DNA from: Firmicutes bacterium ADurb.Bin182
Lineage (GTDB): Bacteria > Bacillota > Clostridia > Christensenellales > CAG-138
DNA length: 49,540 nucleotides
Reading direction: 5' to 3'
NCBI GenBank assembly: GCA_002070205.1
Contig: MWCU01000111.1
Span: 1-49,540 of the forward strand
This document shows positions 1 to 8,531 of this stretch, piece after piece; within the stretch, counting starts at the first letter, position 1, and every line of letters begins with the position of its first letter. The notes below the pieces were generated by a model, which was given only the letters and a program-made list of their open reading frames with translations, made no database searches and was not told where the DNA came from. The position numbers and the translations under genes were made by a program.

Positions 1-2
1 AT

Positions 3-545
3 CCGAAAGATCAACCGGCACAATTTCATACCGACAAATTTACTTATGATTCAAATACCGATACCTATACTTGTCCGGTGGGGAAGATTCTACAGGCACA
101 TAGCGATAAAACAGCAGACAGACGCAACTTTTTCAATAAAGCAGCTTGCTCTGAATGTTCATTCCTGAGTCAGTGCGCAAGAGGAGACCGGCCTTATCGT
201 GCAGTGGCACGAGGTCGGTACAGTAAAATTTGCGAGGAGACAGATAAGCGGACACAGGAAAATATGGCACTTTACAAACTCCGACAGCAAATTGTTGAGC
301 ATCCCTTCGGCACGATTAAATTCACCATGAGAGGCAATTATTTTTTGCTGCGTACTAGAAGAAAGGTTTGCAGCGAAGTCGCATTACTCTTTATAAGCTA
401 TAACCTCAAACGGGCTTATGCAATACTAGGATTTCACGAATTAATGGCTAGGTTGGACAGCATTGCTGCTTATTTTCAATCCTTTATTATGAAAATGCAA
501 AATTTCGAATGCTCAGTAAAAGCTGCTTCCCTTGCGTTCGACTAA
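3..545 (+). pseudogene. IS1182-like transposase, C-terminal part (5' end outside window)
   Basis: The frame is open from base 3, with no start inside the window, and ends at the TAA at 543-545. About 180 residues are visible. A Cys-rich segment (CPVGK, CSECSFLSQC) is followed by VEHPFGTIK, the region carrying the last acidic catalytic residue of the DDE transposase, and then a tail of the type VALLFISYNLKRAYAILG. This order is typical of IS1182-family transposases (family knowledge). Residues 78-545 can be read from an internal GTG, but the in-frame upstream codons clearly belong to the protein. Whether the element is intact cannot be judged because its left end is missing. A REP-like hairpin begins directly after the stop codon and no clear terminal inverted repeat was seen. 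Confidence 0.75.
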
Positions 546-548
546 AGG

Positions 549-592
549 CATGTTATTACACAGCCTGACGGTTCTTCTGCTTGCATAACATG
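549..592 (-). repeat. REP-like hairpin with AGAACCGT core (minus strand)
   Basis: Perfect 8-base arms, CATGTTAT (549-556) and ATAACATG (585-592), enclose a segment whose minus strand reads AGAAGAACCGTC. The same core occurs at four other places in the window. AGAACCGT-type hairpins are associated with TnpA-REP (RAYT) transposases, and a remnant of such a gene starts 37 bases downstream. Confidence 0.6.
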
Positions 593-628
593 GTTATTAA
601 TGGTAGTATGCCATTGAGGTGTTTTGTT

Positions 629-787
629 ATGCCCAGAACAGCGTGAAAGAGAAGCTCAAGCGATATTTATCATATCATTCTAAGAGGAATTAACAAGCAA
701 ACGATATTCAGCGATGAAGAGGATAACGATGGAAGAGGCGTTAGTAGGCAAATGATATTTGGATGGATAGTGCAAAAAAGAACCGTC
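629..787 (+). pseudogene. Decayed TnpA-REP (RAYT, IS200-like Y1) transposase, N-terminal remnant
   Basis: From the ATG at 629 the frame reads MPRTA, a stop at 644-646, then KRSSS and YHIILRGINKQTIFSDEED. This matches the conserved N-terminus of REP-associated tyrosine transposases (family knowledge). The HxH metal site and the catalytic Tyr are absent, so the gene is inactive. About 50 bases further on the frame reads GRGVSRQMIFGW, which resembles the same RG(I/V)N.Q.IF motif again, as if two N-terminal pieces were joined. An AGAACCGTCTCC element follows at 778-789. Too short and broken to be found by ORF length. Confidence 0.6.
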
Positions 788-848
788 TCCATGTGTTATA
801 CCCAATAATAAACATAAACGAATATCTCAAAGACTGGATTTGGTTAAC

Positions 849-1625
849 ATGACAGACAAAAAAATTAAAAAGGTTACACTACAGTATTTGCTAATAACAT
901 TTGTAGTAACGGGTATTACTTGGGGGGGGATTTATATTGCCCAGCGATACGGTTATTTAATGGGAGATTCTGCCCTATTCTATCCTATATACATATTCGG
1001 AGGGGCATCCAGTACAATCGCTTCATTTATTGTTTTAGTTAAATCAGGAATGCCCGTCAAAGAATGGCTCAAAAATGTTTTTGGTCTTAAACAAAATCCG
1101 TTATCCTATTTAATCGTTCTATTGTTTTTGCTTTGCTTTATTGTGTTGGGCTGTATAACAAAAGTTTTCGTGTTGACTATGCCGCTTTGGTATTTGGTGT
1201 TGTTTACTTTCCAAAATATATTTGAAGGCGGCCTGGAAGAAGCTGGCTGGAGGTTTATCTTACAGCCGAATCTTGAAAAAGTGATGCCTTTCAGCCTTGC
1301 GACCTTAGCTACCTGTGCGATTTGGACGCTATGGCACTTACCCCTTTTCTTTATAGATGGTACGGCACAGCAAAATATGAACTTCGGTTTATTTTCCATT
1401 TTTTTTGTAGGTTATTCATTCAGCTTGGCTATTATCAAACGATTAACCGGAAGTGTTTGGCTTTGTGTATTATTTCATGCCGCATTGAACGCTATATGTT
1501 CAGTTTTCGCGGTAAAGTTTAGTTTAACGGGTAATATCATTATTACAGCCGTAATAGTAATAATTGCCTTGTTTTTAAACAAATACAAATATATACAACA
1601 TTATCATGTTGATGCAGAGGAATGA
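849..1625 (+). CDS. CPBP family intramembrane metalloprotease (type II CAAX-like)
   Basis: A 258-residue, very hydrophobic protein with about seven or eight membrane segments. It carries the three CPBP (Abi/CAAX protease 2) motifs: EEAGWR near residue 130 with the Glu-Glu pair and Arg, LWHLPLFF near 160 with the catalytic-type His, and LFHAALN near 210. The family comprises membrane-embedded metal proteases that process prenylated proteins in eukaryotes; in bacteria they are linked to bacteriocin immunity, signalling and sorting, and the substrate here is unknown. The frame also opens with a TTG at 840, but the ATG at 849 gives the natural MTDKKIKK start; the upstream ribosome binding site is weak. 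It lies between mobile-element remnants and has no operon partner. A decayed relative lies at 12017-12213. Confidence 0.85.
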   Translation: MTDKKIKKVTLQYLLITFVVTGITWGGIYIAQRYGYLMGDSALFYPIYIFGGASSTIASFIVLVKSGMPVKEWLKNVFGLKQNPLSYLIVLLFLLCFIVLGCITKVFVLTMPLWYLVLFTFQNIFEGGLEEAGWRFILQPNLEKVMPFSLATLATCAIWTLWHLPLFFIDGTAQQNMNFGLFSIFFVGYSFSLAIIKRLTGSVWLCVLFHAALNAICSVFAVKFSLTGNIIITAVIVIIALFLNKYKYIQHYHVDAEE

Positions 1626-1645
1626 ATATGGGTCGACAAGGCCAG

Positions 1646-1743
1646 ATAACCCTGTGGTTTTTCCATTCCCTATTGCAATTCAGATCGGAAACATAACCCT
1701 GTGGTTTTTCCATTCCCTATTGCAATTCAGATCGGAAACATAA
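1646..1743 (+). repeat. 47-bp perfect tandem duplication
   Basis: Two consecutive copies of a 47-base unit start at 1646 and 1693 (unit begins ATAACCCTGTGG and ends GATCGGAAAC), followed by the first bases of a third copy. No coding frame explains it. It lies between the CPBP gene and a REP-like hairpin. Confidence 0.9.
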
Positions 1744-1746
1744 TTG

Positions 1747-1788
1747 AAGCAGACACAGTCTGACGGTTCTTCTGCTTGCGTAACATGG
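1747..1788 (-). repeat. REP-like hairpin, second copy
   Basis: Positions 1753-1788 match 558-593 over 36 bases with two mismatches, including the minus-strand AGAAGAACCGTC core. Arms AAGCAGA (1747-1753) and TCTGCTT (1771-1777) can pair. A second member of the RAYT-associated repeat family, facing the same way as the first. Confidence 0.55.
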
Positions 1789-1940
1789 TGTCAACTCAAA
1801 GCGGCAGAATCCTTATTTTTACGCTTGCGGGAAAATGGGTGAAATCCGCCGGTATTATTTAGTTCATCAAAATCATTTCACGGCTTGTTATATTCTTCTT
1901 GTGTATAATCAGGACATAATGAGGTTGGGAGGAGATAAAA

Positions 1941-2633
1941 GTGTACAAAGAAGAATTAAGAAATAAGATAAAGAAATTAGGGGTTGATCTTTGCGGTTTT
2001 GGCAGCGTTGAACGTATGAATAGCGCCCCGGAAGGATTTAAACCCAGAGATGTTTTACCTGAAAGTAAAACGGTTATTTCTTTTGCCATAGCGTTTCCTG
2101 CCGGCACTCTAAAGAGCACGTCGCCTCATCCATATACACGTATAAGAAATTCAATCTCCGATAAATTGAACGGCATTTCGTTGGATGTGTGCCTGCTTCT
2201 GGAAAAAGAGGGATTTTTGGCAGTACCAATTCCTGTAATTGAAGATGTATTCGATGAAAAGACAGGAAGATATAGGAGTATTATTTCAATAAAACATGCT
2301 GCTCAGGCAGCAGGAGTTGGGACGATAGGAAGAAACTCTCTGCTTATAACTCCGGAGTACGGAAGTTTGGTATGGCTTGGCGCGGTTTTAACCGATTACG
2401 ACATTGAAACGGATCCACTTCTTGAGGATCTATGTACAAATTGTGACCTCTGTGTAAAAGCCTGCCCTGTCAATGCACTTGAGAAGGAGGAACTGGATCA
2501 AAAGAAATGTAGAGATTGTTGCTTCGGTGAAGCGGGTGGTATATGGGCCATCAAATGCCATGCATGCAGGGATGTATGTCCGAAACTTTTGGGGGAAAAA
2601 AGAAATCAAAAGCTTTCAGGCATTACACTTTAA
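1941..2633 (+). CDS. QueG-like double 4Fe-4S cluster protein, possibly C-terminally frameshifted
   Basis: A GTG start is supported by GGGAGGAG at 1927-1934. The 230-residue product resembles the epoxyqueuosine reductase family: an N-terminal domain with VDLCGFGSVE, a central AAQAAGVGTIGRNSLLITPEYG segment that shapes the cofactor pocket in QueG, then CTNCDLCVKACP and, after CRDCC, CHACRDVCP, which would ligate two 4Fe-4S clusters. It is a shortened or divergent relative and tRNA activity is not certain. Directly downstream, in another frame, an open segment to 2736 encodes a plausible continuation (FKPDVIKIWGEIVRNW). The frame change could sit in the G5A6 run at 2590-2600, so the native protein may be about 30 residues longer. 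A TATAAT at 1904-1909 could be its -10. Confidence 0.7.
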   Translation: MYKEELRNKIKKLGVDLCGFGSVERMNSAPEGFKPRDVLPESKTVISFAIAFPAGTLKSTSPHPYTRIRNSISDKLNGISLDVCLLLEKEGFLAVPIPVIEDVFDEKTGRYRSIISIKHAAQAAGVGTIGRNSLLITPEYGSLVWLGAVLTDYDIETDPLLEDLCTNCDLCVKACPVNALEKEELDQKKCRDCCFGEAGGIWAIKCHACRDVCPKLLGEKRNQKLSGITL

Positions 2634-2922
2634 ACCCGATGTTATAAAGATATGGGGGGAGATAGTTCGCAATTGGTTGAATCCTGAACTTGGTCTTGAT
2701 ATATCTATAAAAATGCTTGAAGTTTTAAAAAAATAAAAACTCGTCTCCCCGAATTCAATATGTCAAAAAAAGTATGACTGATTTGGATAAAATCACAGAA
2801 AAGTTTGATGTTGGATTTTGCTCTCTCGCTACTCATTAACATAGAAGATTTTGATAAAGGATACCCTTACCGGAGTTTTGGGGATGGTTGAAAAATATAG
2901 GACTCATTTTTGGTATTAAAAA

Positions 2923-2981
2923 AGAGTTTTGTAAAAGGCAAAAACGCTGGCTTTGTAAGTCAGTACCCTTGCCTTTTACAA
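2923..2981 (-). terminator. Intrinsic terminator of the LysR gene
   Basis: Perfect 12-base arms TTGTAAAAGGCA (2929-2940) and TGCCTTTTACAA (2970-2981) with a 29-base loop. On the minus strand the stem is followed by a T-rich tract (AACTCTTTTTTAA). It lies just beyond the stop of the minus-strand LysR gene. Confidence 0.75.
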
Positions 2982-3008
2982 TATTTAAAGTTCCATATAA
3001 ATCTCGAT

Positions 3009-3911
3009 CTATGATGCGTAAAATTTTGCCACCTTATTGTATTCCTTCATAATACTCTCCAAAATATCAACATGCTTAAAATCGCGGTGATATAGAATAT
3101 TGATTTCACGAATCATGCTGAGATTTTCTATCGGTAATACAGTAATCTTCCCTTTTTTCAGTTCATCAAGACATACGCTTCGCGCAAGTATAGAAACCCC
3201 TATATCGCGCCGTATTAGATCTTTAATAGTAGCGATATTGTCAACTTCTAAAATGACATTAAAGTCATTAAGCGACATGTTGTTACTTTCCAAGTGAGCG
3301 GTAAACAAGTTTCTTGTCCCTGACGATGGTCTGCGAAGAATTAAAGGCTGTTTTTTTAATTCGTTCATGGTCACCATACTTTTTTTAGCCAAATGGTTAT
3401 TGTTGGATACTACCAACATTAAAGAATCTGTGTCAAGCAGAAGTGAATTAATACCGGTATCTTGAACTTTTCCTTCAACAACAGCTAAATCTATCTCGTA
3501 ATTTTGGAGCATATTATAAAGATTGTTTATGGAATCAGAAATTATTGTTATGGTAGTGCCCGGATTTTCAGAACTGTACCTTCCCAACACTTCTGCTACA
3601 GCATTACTTTCGGCTGTATGAGTAATCCCAACCGTAAGCCGCCTGACATGGCGTTGTTCATCCAAAATGCTTTGCCTCATTCTCTCATATAAGGCAATAT
3701 TCCTGCGAGCATACTGAATAACGACATTTCCTTCATTTGTCGGCTTAATCTCTTTTCCGGCACGGCTGAAAATTTTGATATCCAGTTCCTTCTCCAATTG
3801 TTTTATATGTTGAGTTACGGCCGGCTGTGTCAAAGAAAGATGTTCCGCCGCACGTGTATAACTGTTAAACTTAACCACCTCTAATAAGGTATAAAGTCTA
3901 ATGTCAATCAT
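3009..3911 (-). CDS. LysR-type transcriptional regulator
   Basis: A 300-residue protein of standard LysR length. The winged helix-turn-helix occupies residues 1-65 (AAEHLSLTQPAVTQHIKQLE is the recognition region) and is followed by a long linker helix and an effector-binding domain from about residue 90, with the usual GVSILAR segment near 240. The minus-strand start is preceded by GGGAGGCGGACAAG. The gene is divergent from the membrane protein and antiporter genes across a 113-base AT-rich gap, the usual geometry for a LysR protein that controls its neighbour and itself. The inferred role is control of the cation/proton antiporter; the effector cannot be read from the sequence. Confidence 0.9.
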   Translation of the reverse strand: MIDIRLYTLLEVVKFNSYTRAAEHLSLTQPAVTQHIKQLEKELDIKIFSRAGKEIKPTNEGNVVIQYARRNIALYERMRQSILDEQRHVRRLTVGITHTAESNAVAEVLGRYSSENPGTTITIISDSINNLYNMLQNYEIDLAVVEGKVQDTGINSLLLDTDSLMLVVSNNNHLAKKSMVTMNELKKQPLILRRPSSGTRNLFTAHLESNNMSLNDFNVILEVDNIATIKDLIRRDIGVSILARSVCLDELKKGKITVLPIENLSMIREINILYHRDFKHVDILESIMKEYNKVAKFYAS

Positions 3912-3964
3912 CTTGTCCGCCTCCCTTTATAACGATCTATTATTATATATTAAAATATTATAAA

Positions 3965-3992
3965 TTTACTTTATGCGACTTGTGAATATAAT
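3965..3992 (+). promoter_or_regulatory. Promoter of the membrane protein-antiporter pair
   Basis: TTTACT at 3965-3970 and TATAAT at 3987-3992, with a 16-base spacer, lie just upstream of a strong AGGAGG at 4011-4016. The AT-rich palindromic stretch at about 3940-3965 is where the divergent LysR protein would be expected to bind. Confidence 0.55.
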
Positions 3993-4024
3993 GATAACAA
4001 ATATCAGGAAAGGAGGCAATGATT

Positions 4025-4474
4025 ATGAAGCAAAAACTTATATTTTTATGGCATGTTCTTATTTTTAATATTATTAAGCCGCTGCCTAATTCTTCAGATT
4101 ATTTTAATCGTTACTTTCAGTTGCCAACACAAAATCTTTCCGATCATAATTCACATTACAAGAGAATTGTTAAATTCGGAAAGGAACAGTCAGGATGGGC
4201 AGGAGTTCTATTAGCTAATATCGCACTTATGTTTTTCTGCTTGCCGATTTGCTTTTCGGCAGATTTGGTAATCCATAGTGTATATCTGCTTTCAATAAAA
4301 ATATCAATCAATGTAATCCTTGTCCTGATTATGTTGGGGAAGTTTGATATGCTTCGCTTTCGTGACAATCAAAGTTTCTTAAAACTCTTTTATCTTTTTA
4401 GCTGTTTGGTCTCGTCATCATATTGGACTCTAACATGCTTGTTTTTAGCCGCATTTGAAAATATAGTGTTGTAA
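4025..4474 (+). CDS. Small membrane protein of unknown function
   Basis: 149 residues. The ATG at 4025 is chosen over the one at 4019 because it lies 8 bases from AGGAGG (4011-4016) instead of 2. The first half is polar (SSDYFNRYFQLPTQNLSDHNSHY). The second half has about three hydrophobic segments: AGVLLANIALMFFCLPICF, SIKISINVILVLIMLG and a C-terminal one. I do not recognise a family. It ends 14 bases before the antiporter start and shares its promoter, so it may be an accessory subunit or modulator of that transporter; this rests on context alone. Confidence 0.6.
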   Translation: MKQKLIFLWHVLIFNIIKPLPNSSDYFNRYFQLPTQNLSDHNSHYKRIVKFGKEQSGWAGVLLANIALMFFCLPICFSADLVIHSVYLLSIKISINVILVLIMLGKFDMLRFRDNQSFLKLFYLFSCLVSSSYWTLTCLFLAAFENIVL

Positions 4475-4488
4475 GGGAGCGTTAATCA

Positions 4489-5760
4489 ATGGGTAACTTT
4501 TTAAACCATTTAAATGACACAACTATTGTTCTTTTTTCTTTATCAGTAATTTTGCTTGCCGGATTTTTACTTACTCGTATTACAAAGCTGGCAAAACTGC
4601 CCAATGTAACCGGTTATATTATTTCCGGTATCCTGATAGGGCCGTATGTTTTAAATTTGATTCCACGTGAAATGGTTGACAACATGGGGTTTATAAGCGA
4701 CATTGCATTAGCTTTCATTGCGTTTGGCGTCGGACGATTTTTCAGGAAAGAGACTTTTCAAGAAACCGGATTTGGCATTATTGTGATCACTTTATTTGAA
4801 TCTTTATTAGCCGGAATATTTGTAACTTTATCTGTACATTACATATTCCATTTAAGTTGGAGCTTTTGTCTGCTTTTAGGCGCAATTGCAACGGCGACTG
4901 CACCGGCAAGCACAATGGTCACAATCCGGCAATATCATGCACGTGGTAATTTTGTGAATACTTTATTGCAGGTAGTCGCATTTGATGATGCTATATGTCT
5001 CGCCGCTTTCAGCATAGCTTCCGCTTTTGTCAACGCTAATATCGGAGCAAATATTTCCACTTCTGAAATCATCATGCCCATAGTTTATAATATTGGTGCT
5101 TTAGCAATCGGGATTGTAAGCGGAGCAATCCTAAGCAAGCTGATGACCCCAAAACGAAGCGAGGATAATCGGCTGATATTAACAATATCACTTCTTCTTG
5201 GAATTACGGGTCTATGCGCTGCGGTGAATATTTCTCCCTTACTTTCTTGTATGCTGTTTGGCACTACCTATATCAACATGACTAAAGACAAGGAATTATA
5301 TAAGCAAGTTGAAAGGTTCACTCCGCCTATTTTGTCAATATTCTTCGTTGTGTCAGGAATGAATTTGGATATCAGCTCGTTCAGTACCCTGGGAATAATA
5401 GGCATATCCTATTTCATAATACGTATTGCAGGAAAATATCTCGGTGCTTATCTGGGATGCATTATAGCGAAAACCACAAAGGAAGTAAAAAATTATTTAG
5501 GATTAGCTTTAATTCCTCAAGCAGGGGTAGCCATTGGACTCGCTTTTTTGGGAAAAAGAGTTTTATCCGCCGCTATGGGCAATATGCTTTTGACAATTAT
5601 TTTATCATCTTCGGTCTTGTATGAGTTAATCGGTCCTGTATGTGCAAAGATTGCCTTGATCCGCTCCGGTGCAATAAAAATGGATAAGACGGGTCTTGAA
5701 AAAGAGAAAGTTGAACAAGAAATTGGAAAAACTCAGGAAGTAAGAGCGTCTTTAAAATAA
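4489..5760 (+). CDS. Cation:proton antiporter (CPA2/KefB-like)
   Basis: A 423-residue integral membrane protein with about 12 hydrophobic segments and a charged tail of some 35 residues. Diagnostic motifs are GYIISGILIGPYV near residue 40, IAFGVGRFFRKETF near 80, and ATAPASTMVTIRQYHARG followed by VVAFDDA near 140-165, where the Asp pair forms the ion-binding site of monovalent cation:proton antiporters. There is no KTN/TrkA-N domain, so nucleotide gating of the KefB/C type is not expected. It would exchange Na+ or K+ for H+ at the cytoplasmic membrane. The start is supported by GGGAG at 4475-4479. It is the second gene of a two-gene unit facing a LysR regulator. Confidence 0.85.
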   Translation: MGNFLNHLNDTTIVLFSLSVILLAGFLLTRITKLAKLPNVTGYIISGILIGPYVLNLIPREMVDNMGFISDIALAFIAFGVGRFFRKETFQETGFGIIVITLFESLLAGIFVTLSVHYIFHLSWSFCLLLGAIATATAPASTMVTIRQYHARGNFVNTLLQVVAFDDAICLAAFSIASAFVNANIGANISTSEIIMPIVYNIGALAIGIVSGAILSKLMTPKRSEDNRLILTISLLLGITGLCAAVNISPLLSCMLFGTTYINMTKDKELYKQVERFTPPILSIFFVVSGMNLDISSFSTLGIIGISYFIIRIAGKYLGAYLGCIIAKTTKEVKNYLGLALIPQAGVAIGLAFLGKRVLSAAMGNMLLTIILSSSVLYELIGPVCAKIALIRSGAIKMDKTGLEKEKVEQEIGKTQEVRASLK

Positions 5761-5783
5761 TCTCAATGAAATAACCAATAAAA

Positions 5784-5846
5784 AGCAACAGCATGCCGTT
5801 TTCCTTAGCTTATTAGTACTTTTTTCTGATTTACAATGCTGTTGCT
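5784..5846 (+). terminator. Inverted repeat after the antiporter gene
   Basis: Perfect 11-base arms AGCAACAGCAT (5784-5794) and ATGCTGTTGCT (5836-5846) with a 41-base loop lie 23 bases past the antiporter stop. The T-rich run (5818-5825) is inside the loop, not after the stem, so this is a long-looped stem and not a textbook terminator. Confidence 0.4.
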
Positions 5847-6139
5847 ATCGCCATGTAACTCGCGCAAATTAACAGTGTTATTTATGCCTATGATGCTGTT
5901 GTTTTGGCAAGCGCTGACCACGCAATTATTATGGTTAATTCTTATTTGCGACCATAATTGTTGCTCTTGATATGTTCCTTTTAACGTTTTAACATGCTAA
6001 TTGGCCGTCCGCCGTGTTAGACGGCAAACAGAGTGATTCGGCAGGACGGTGAACGGAAAAGGATTCAGTGAGCCAACGGCGAACATAACAAAAGCAAAGG
6101 TTGGGGAAGGAGCTTGCAACCCCGAAAGGATTATTCGAC
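5847..6139. other. Non-coding gap with further inverted repeats
   Basis: No convincing gene. It holds an imperfect hairpin GCAATTATTATGG (5922-5934) / CCATAATTGTTGC (5952-5964) and a short GC stem GCCGTC (6003-6008) / GACGGC (6019-6024). Composition changes abruptly from AT-rich to GC-rich near 6000, so this may be a junction of acquired DNA. Confidence 0.5.
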
Positions 6140-7153
6140 ATGGAACTTATACGTTTGAACGCCAGTGAGATAGAGGTCAGCCGTATCGCAATCGGAACCT
6201 GGAGTTTTGGCGGCGACGACGCCAGCTATTGGGGTAAGCAGGAGCAGGCGGATGTGGACGCCCTCGTTTTCCACGCGCTTGATACGGGCGTAAATTTCTT
6301 TGATACCGCAATGTCATATAACGATGGAAAGAGCGAAAAATCGCTGGGCATGGCATTGAAGGGCTGCAGGGAACGTGCAGTCATTTGTAACAAGATTCCA
6401 TTGCAGAGCTTTGAGGAACTGAAAACCGGTGAGCAGAGGATATTGCATTCTCTCAAACGCCTGCAGACGGACTATATCGATGTGATGATGATGCATTGGC
6501 CGTCGAAAAATCTTGACCTTATGGCAGCCAACCTCGATCTGCTCAAACGGATGCAAACCAAGGGCTATATCCGTGCGATAGGCGTCAGCAATTTCGGCCC
6601 CGGTGCGTTGGAATTTACGGAAAAGGAGGGCGTAACGCCTGCTTTGAACGAGATTGCCTACAACCTGATGACCCGAGGCGCGGAATATGAGACGTTGCCT
6701 TACTGCAAGGCGCACAAAATTCCCGCAGCGGCCTATATGCCGCTGATGCAGGGCATACTGACCGGAAAATATACGTCCATCGCCGATATCCCGCCTGCAC
6801 GCCGCCGCACGACGCATTTTGATCAGGCGAACAATACGGCCATTCGGCATGGCGGTTCCGGTCATGAGGCAACGCTCGGAGTGTTTCTGCGCGAGCTCCG
6901 GAAGGCAGCTCTGGATACCGGAATTGAAGCATGCGTACTTTCCATGGCGTGGCTGCAGCAGCGCCCGGGCGTGGGAGTGACTATGGTCGGCTGCCGGAGC
7001 ATAGAGCAATTGGACGAAAACCTTGCCGCCATGCGCGTCGTCCTTGATGCAGATATTATGGCAAGACTTGATTCAATAAGCGAAGCGCTAAAAGCTGAGA
7101 TGGGATACAATATCGACCTCTGGCAGGGAGGAGAGGATTCCCGGGTGTTCTGA
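6140..7153 (+). CDS. Aldo/keto reductase
   Basis: A 337-residue NAD(P)H-dependent reductase with a TIM-barrel fold. The catalytic tetrad is visible in order: Asp in NFFDTAMSY near residue 53 with Tyr five residues later, Lys in VICNKIP near 82, and His in DVMMMHWPS near 118. GVSNFGPGALE and a C-terminal VTMVGCRSIEQLDEN cofactor-binding segment complete the family pattern. The frame can be extended to a TTG at 6101, but the ATG at 6140 has AAAGGA at 6124-6129 and starts the normal MELIRLNASEIEVSRIAIGT strand. Substrate unknown. It stands alone, and its GC-rich codon use differs from the AT-rich antiporter upstream. Confidence 0.88.
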   Translation: MELIRLNASEIEVSRIAIGTWSFGGDDASYWGKQEQADVDALVFHALDTGVNFFDTAMSYNDGKSEKSLGMALKGCRERAVICNKIPLQSFEELKTGEQRILHSLKRLQTDYIDVMMMHWPSKNLDLMAANLDLLKRMQTKGYIRAIGVSNFGPGALEFTEKEGVTPALNEIAYNLMTRGAEYETLPYCKAHKIPAAAYMPLMQGILTGKYTSIADIPPARRRTTHFDQANNTAIRHGGSGHEATLGVFLRELRKAALDTGIEACVLSMAWLQQRPGVGVTMVGCRSIEQLDENLAAMRVVLDADIMARLDSISEALKAEMGYNIDLWQGGEDSRVF

Positions 7154-7427
7154 CCCGATTCTGCGTGTTTTAAAGGCATTCAGAAAAACCCGGAGATACA
7201 TATGGCAGCGGTAAAAAACAAAAATGGGCTATATTACTATGTGCATAGCAAAAGGGGAGCGTTATGTCAAAATAACAATTCAGAGCTGAAACGGCAAAGC
7301 CTATTCTCGAAACAAGGAGAATCAGAAACTCTCTCCCGACATCCATTGCGTTTACTCGAGCCACCCTGATAGCTGGGTAACTAATCAACTGTAAATCAAT
7401 ATATTGCAGGCAAAGGAGAAGGACGCT

Positions 7428-8099
7428 GTGGTTACTATCCAATCTAACATTAAAGAAAAGTACCCTGAAACTCATTTTGGCGCACTTGTATTGCTAGGTT
7501 TTAAATCAAGTCTGCAAGGAAAAGAGGAGTTTTCTCGATATGCAGCACGCGAACTCCAAAAAATTCGCAGCAGACACCCGAATTATGACAGGAAACAGTT
7601 TTGCTGTGAAAACCATATTGTTTCTGCATATATCAAGTACTATAAAAAATTCAAGAAAACCTACCATGTATTGCCCCAGATAGAAAGTATAATTCACGGC
7701 AAGGAAATCCCCGATACCTTGCCTCTTATACAAGCACTTCTTCTTACTGAGATACAGACTGGAATGCTCATTGCAGGGCATGACCTTGATAATGCAGCAC
7801 TACCTTTCAGTATAGAGTGTGCTGAAGGAGGCGAAACATATGTTGGGGCAGGTGGACGCGAGATTGTTTTAAAGCCTGGTGATATTTCAATGCGAGATCA
7901 AAGTGGTTTTGTTCTATCCATTATCTATGGCCAGGATGAAAGAACACGGATAAAAGAAAACACACAGAACATCTTGTATTTGATTGATGGCGTTTCGGGA
8001 ATTGATAAAAAGTATTATGCAGATGCACTTGATACGCTGATTCACAATGTGCGTATCTTTCAACCGTCTATTGAACCGGTACATATGGAAGTTTTATGA
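7428..8099 (+). CDS. Solo B3/B4 (tRNA-binding/editing-like) domain protein
   Basis: 223 residues from a GTG with AAAGGAG at 7412-7418; an upstream in-frame TTG at 7404 overlaps that site and is rejected. From about residue 95 the protein follows the B3/B4 domain of phenylalanyl-tRNA synthetase beta subunits: a GHDLDNAALPFSIECAEGG block, TYVGAGGREIVLKPGDISMRD, then RTRIKENTQNILYLIDGVSGI. There is no synthetase core, so it is one of the free-standing B3/4 proteins seen in Firmicutes; in PheRS this domain edits mischarged tRNA, but the function of solo versions is not settled. It ends about 100 bases before a hairpin with a T-run. Confidence 0.8.
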   Translation: MVTIQSNIKEKYPETHFGALVLLGFKSSLQGKEEFSRYAARELQKIRSRHPNYDRKQFCCENHIVSAYIKYYKKFKKTYHVLPQIESIIHGKEIPDTLPLIQALLLTEIQTGMLIAGHDLDNAALPFSIECAEGGETYVGAGGREIVLKPGDISMRDQSGFVLSIIYGQDERTRIKENTQNILYLIDGVSGIDKKYYADALDTLIHNVRIFQPSIEPVHMEVL

Positions 8100-8198
8100 A
8101 GTAAGTAACCGAAGATATTAAAGGGTATCCGGTAATTATAACTTCCGAAACATGCGAAGCAATAAAGCTCGCATATCTTTTTATATTTATACCGTAAT

Positions 8199-8222
8199 GT
8201 GAGCACTTAGCTCACCTTTTTT
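8199..8222 (+). terminator. Compact hairpin with T-run after the B3/B4 gene
   Basis: GTGAGC (8199-8204), a 5-base loop, GCTCAC (8210-8215), then CTTTTTT. It fits an intrinsic terminator. The hairpin sequence recurs in altered form at 9202-9218 (GTGAGTACTTTGTTCAC), each time before a zinc-ribbon gene remnant, so it might instead be an operator. Confidence 0.6.
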
Positions 8223-8339
8223 ACTTTTGGCCTTGGTAGAATAAGGTTGTCATTGGTAAAGTGTCAATGCGGTTTACAAAAAAGAGACTTAATTCTTCGA
8301 TCAGGGAGGGAGCGGTTATTACGGCAGCAGAATACACCA

Positions 8340-8420
8340 TCTATACGGCAACGGCAGAAATCCCACTGCCATTTTGTTTATGAACATTGCGGCAAGCATG
8401 ATTGGGGGGCTTTGCAATAG
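8340..8420 (+). pseudogene. Remnant of a zinc-ribbon (CGKHDW) protein
   Basis: One frame reads CHFVYEHCGKHDWGALQ and then a stop at 8418-8420, echoing the C..CGK..HDW units of the intact gene at 8532. There is no start codon or full repeat. It appears to be a decayed paralogue just upstream of the intact copy. Confidence 0.45.
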
Positions 8421-8531
8421 CAACACCAAATGAAAACCTGAAATCGGTATTGGCGCATTTCGGCGTTACAAACAAGCAAGCCCCGCCGGAGGGTTTTTCG
8501 GCAAAATTTAAAAAATCGGAGGGAAATACTT

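Noticed and set aside
1941..2633. Full assignment as queG
   Set aside because: The protein is shorter than QueG and its C-terminus is uncertain; only family-level naming is justified.
2640..2736. Separate small gene downstream of the QueG-like frame
   Set aside because: It has no start site of its own and is better explained as the frameshifted tail of the previous gene.
6314..7009. Long minus-strand open frames within the aldo/keto reductase gene
   Set aside because: They mirror the reverse strand of a clear gene with a complete catalytic tetrad and have no start signal.
7202..7375. Short frame MAAVKNKNGLYYYVHSKRG resembling the N-terminus of integrase Arm domains
   Set aside because: Only about 20 residues look similar, no catalytic domain follows, and the frame dissolves into low-quality sequence.
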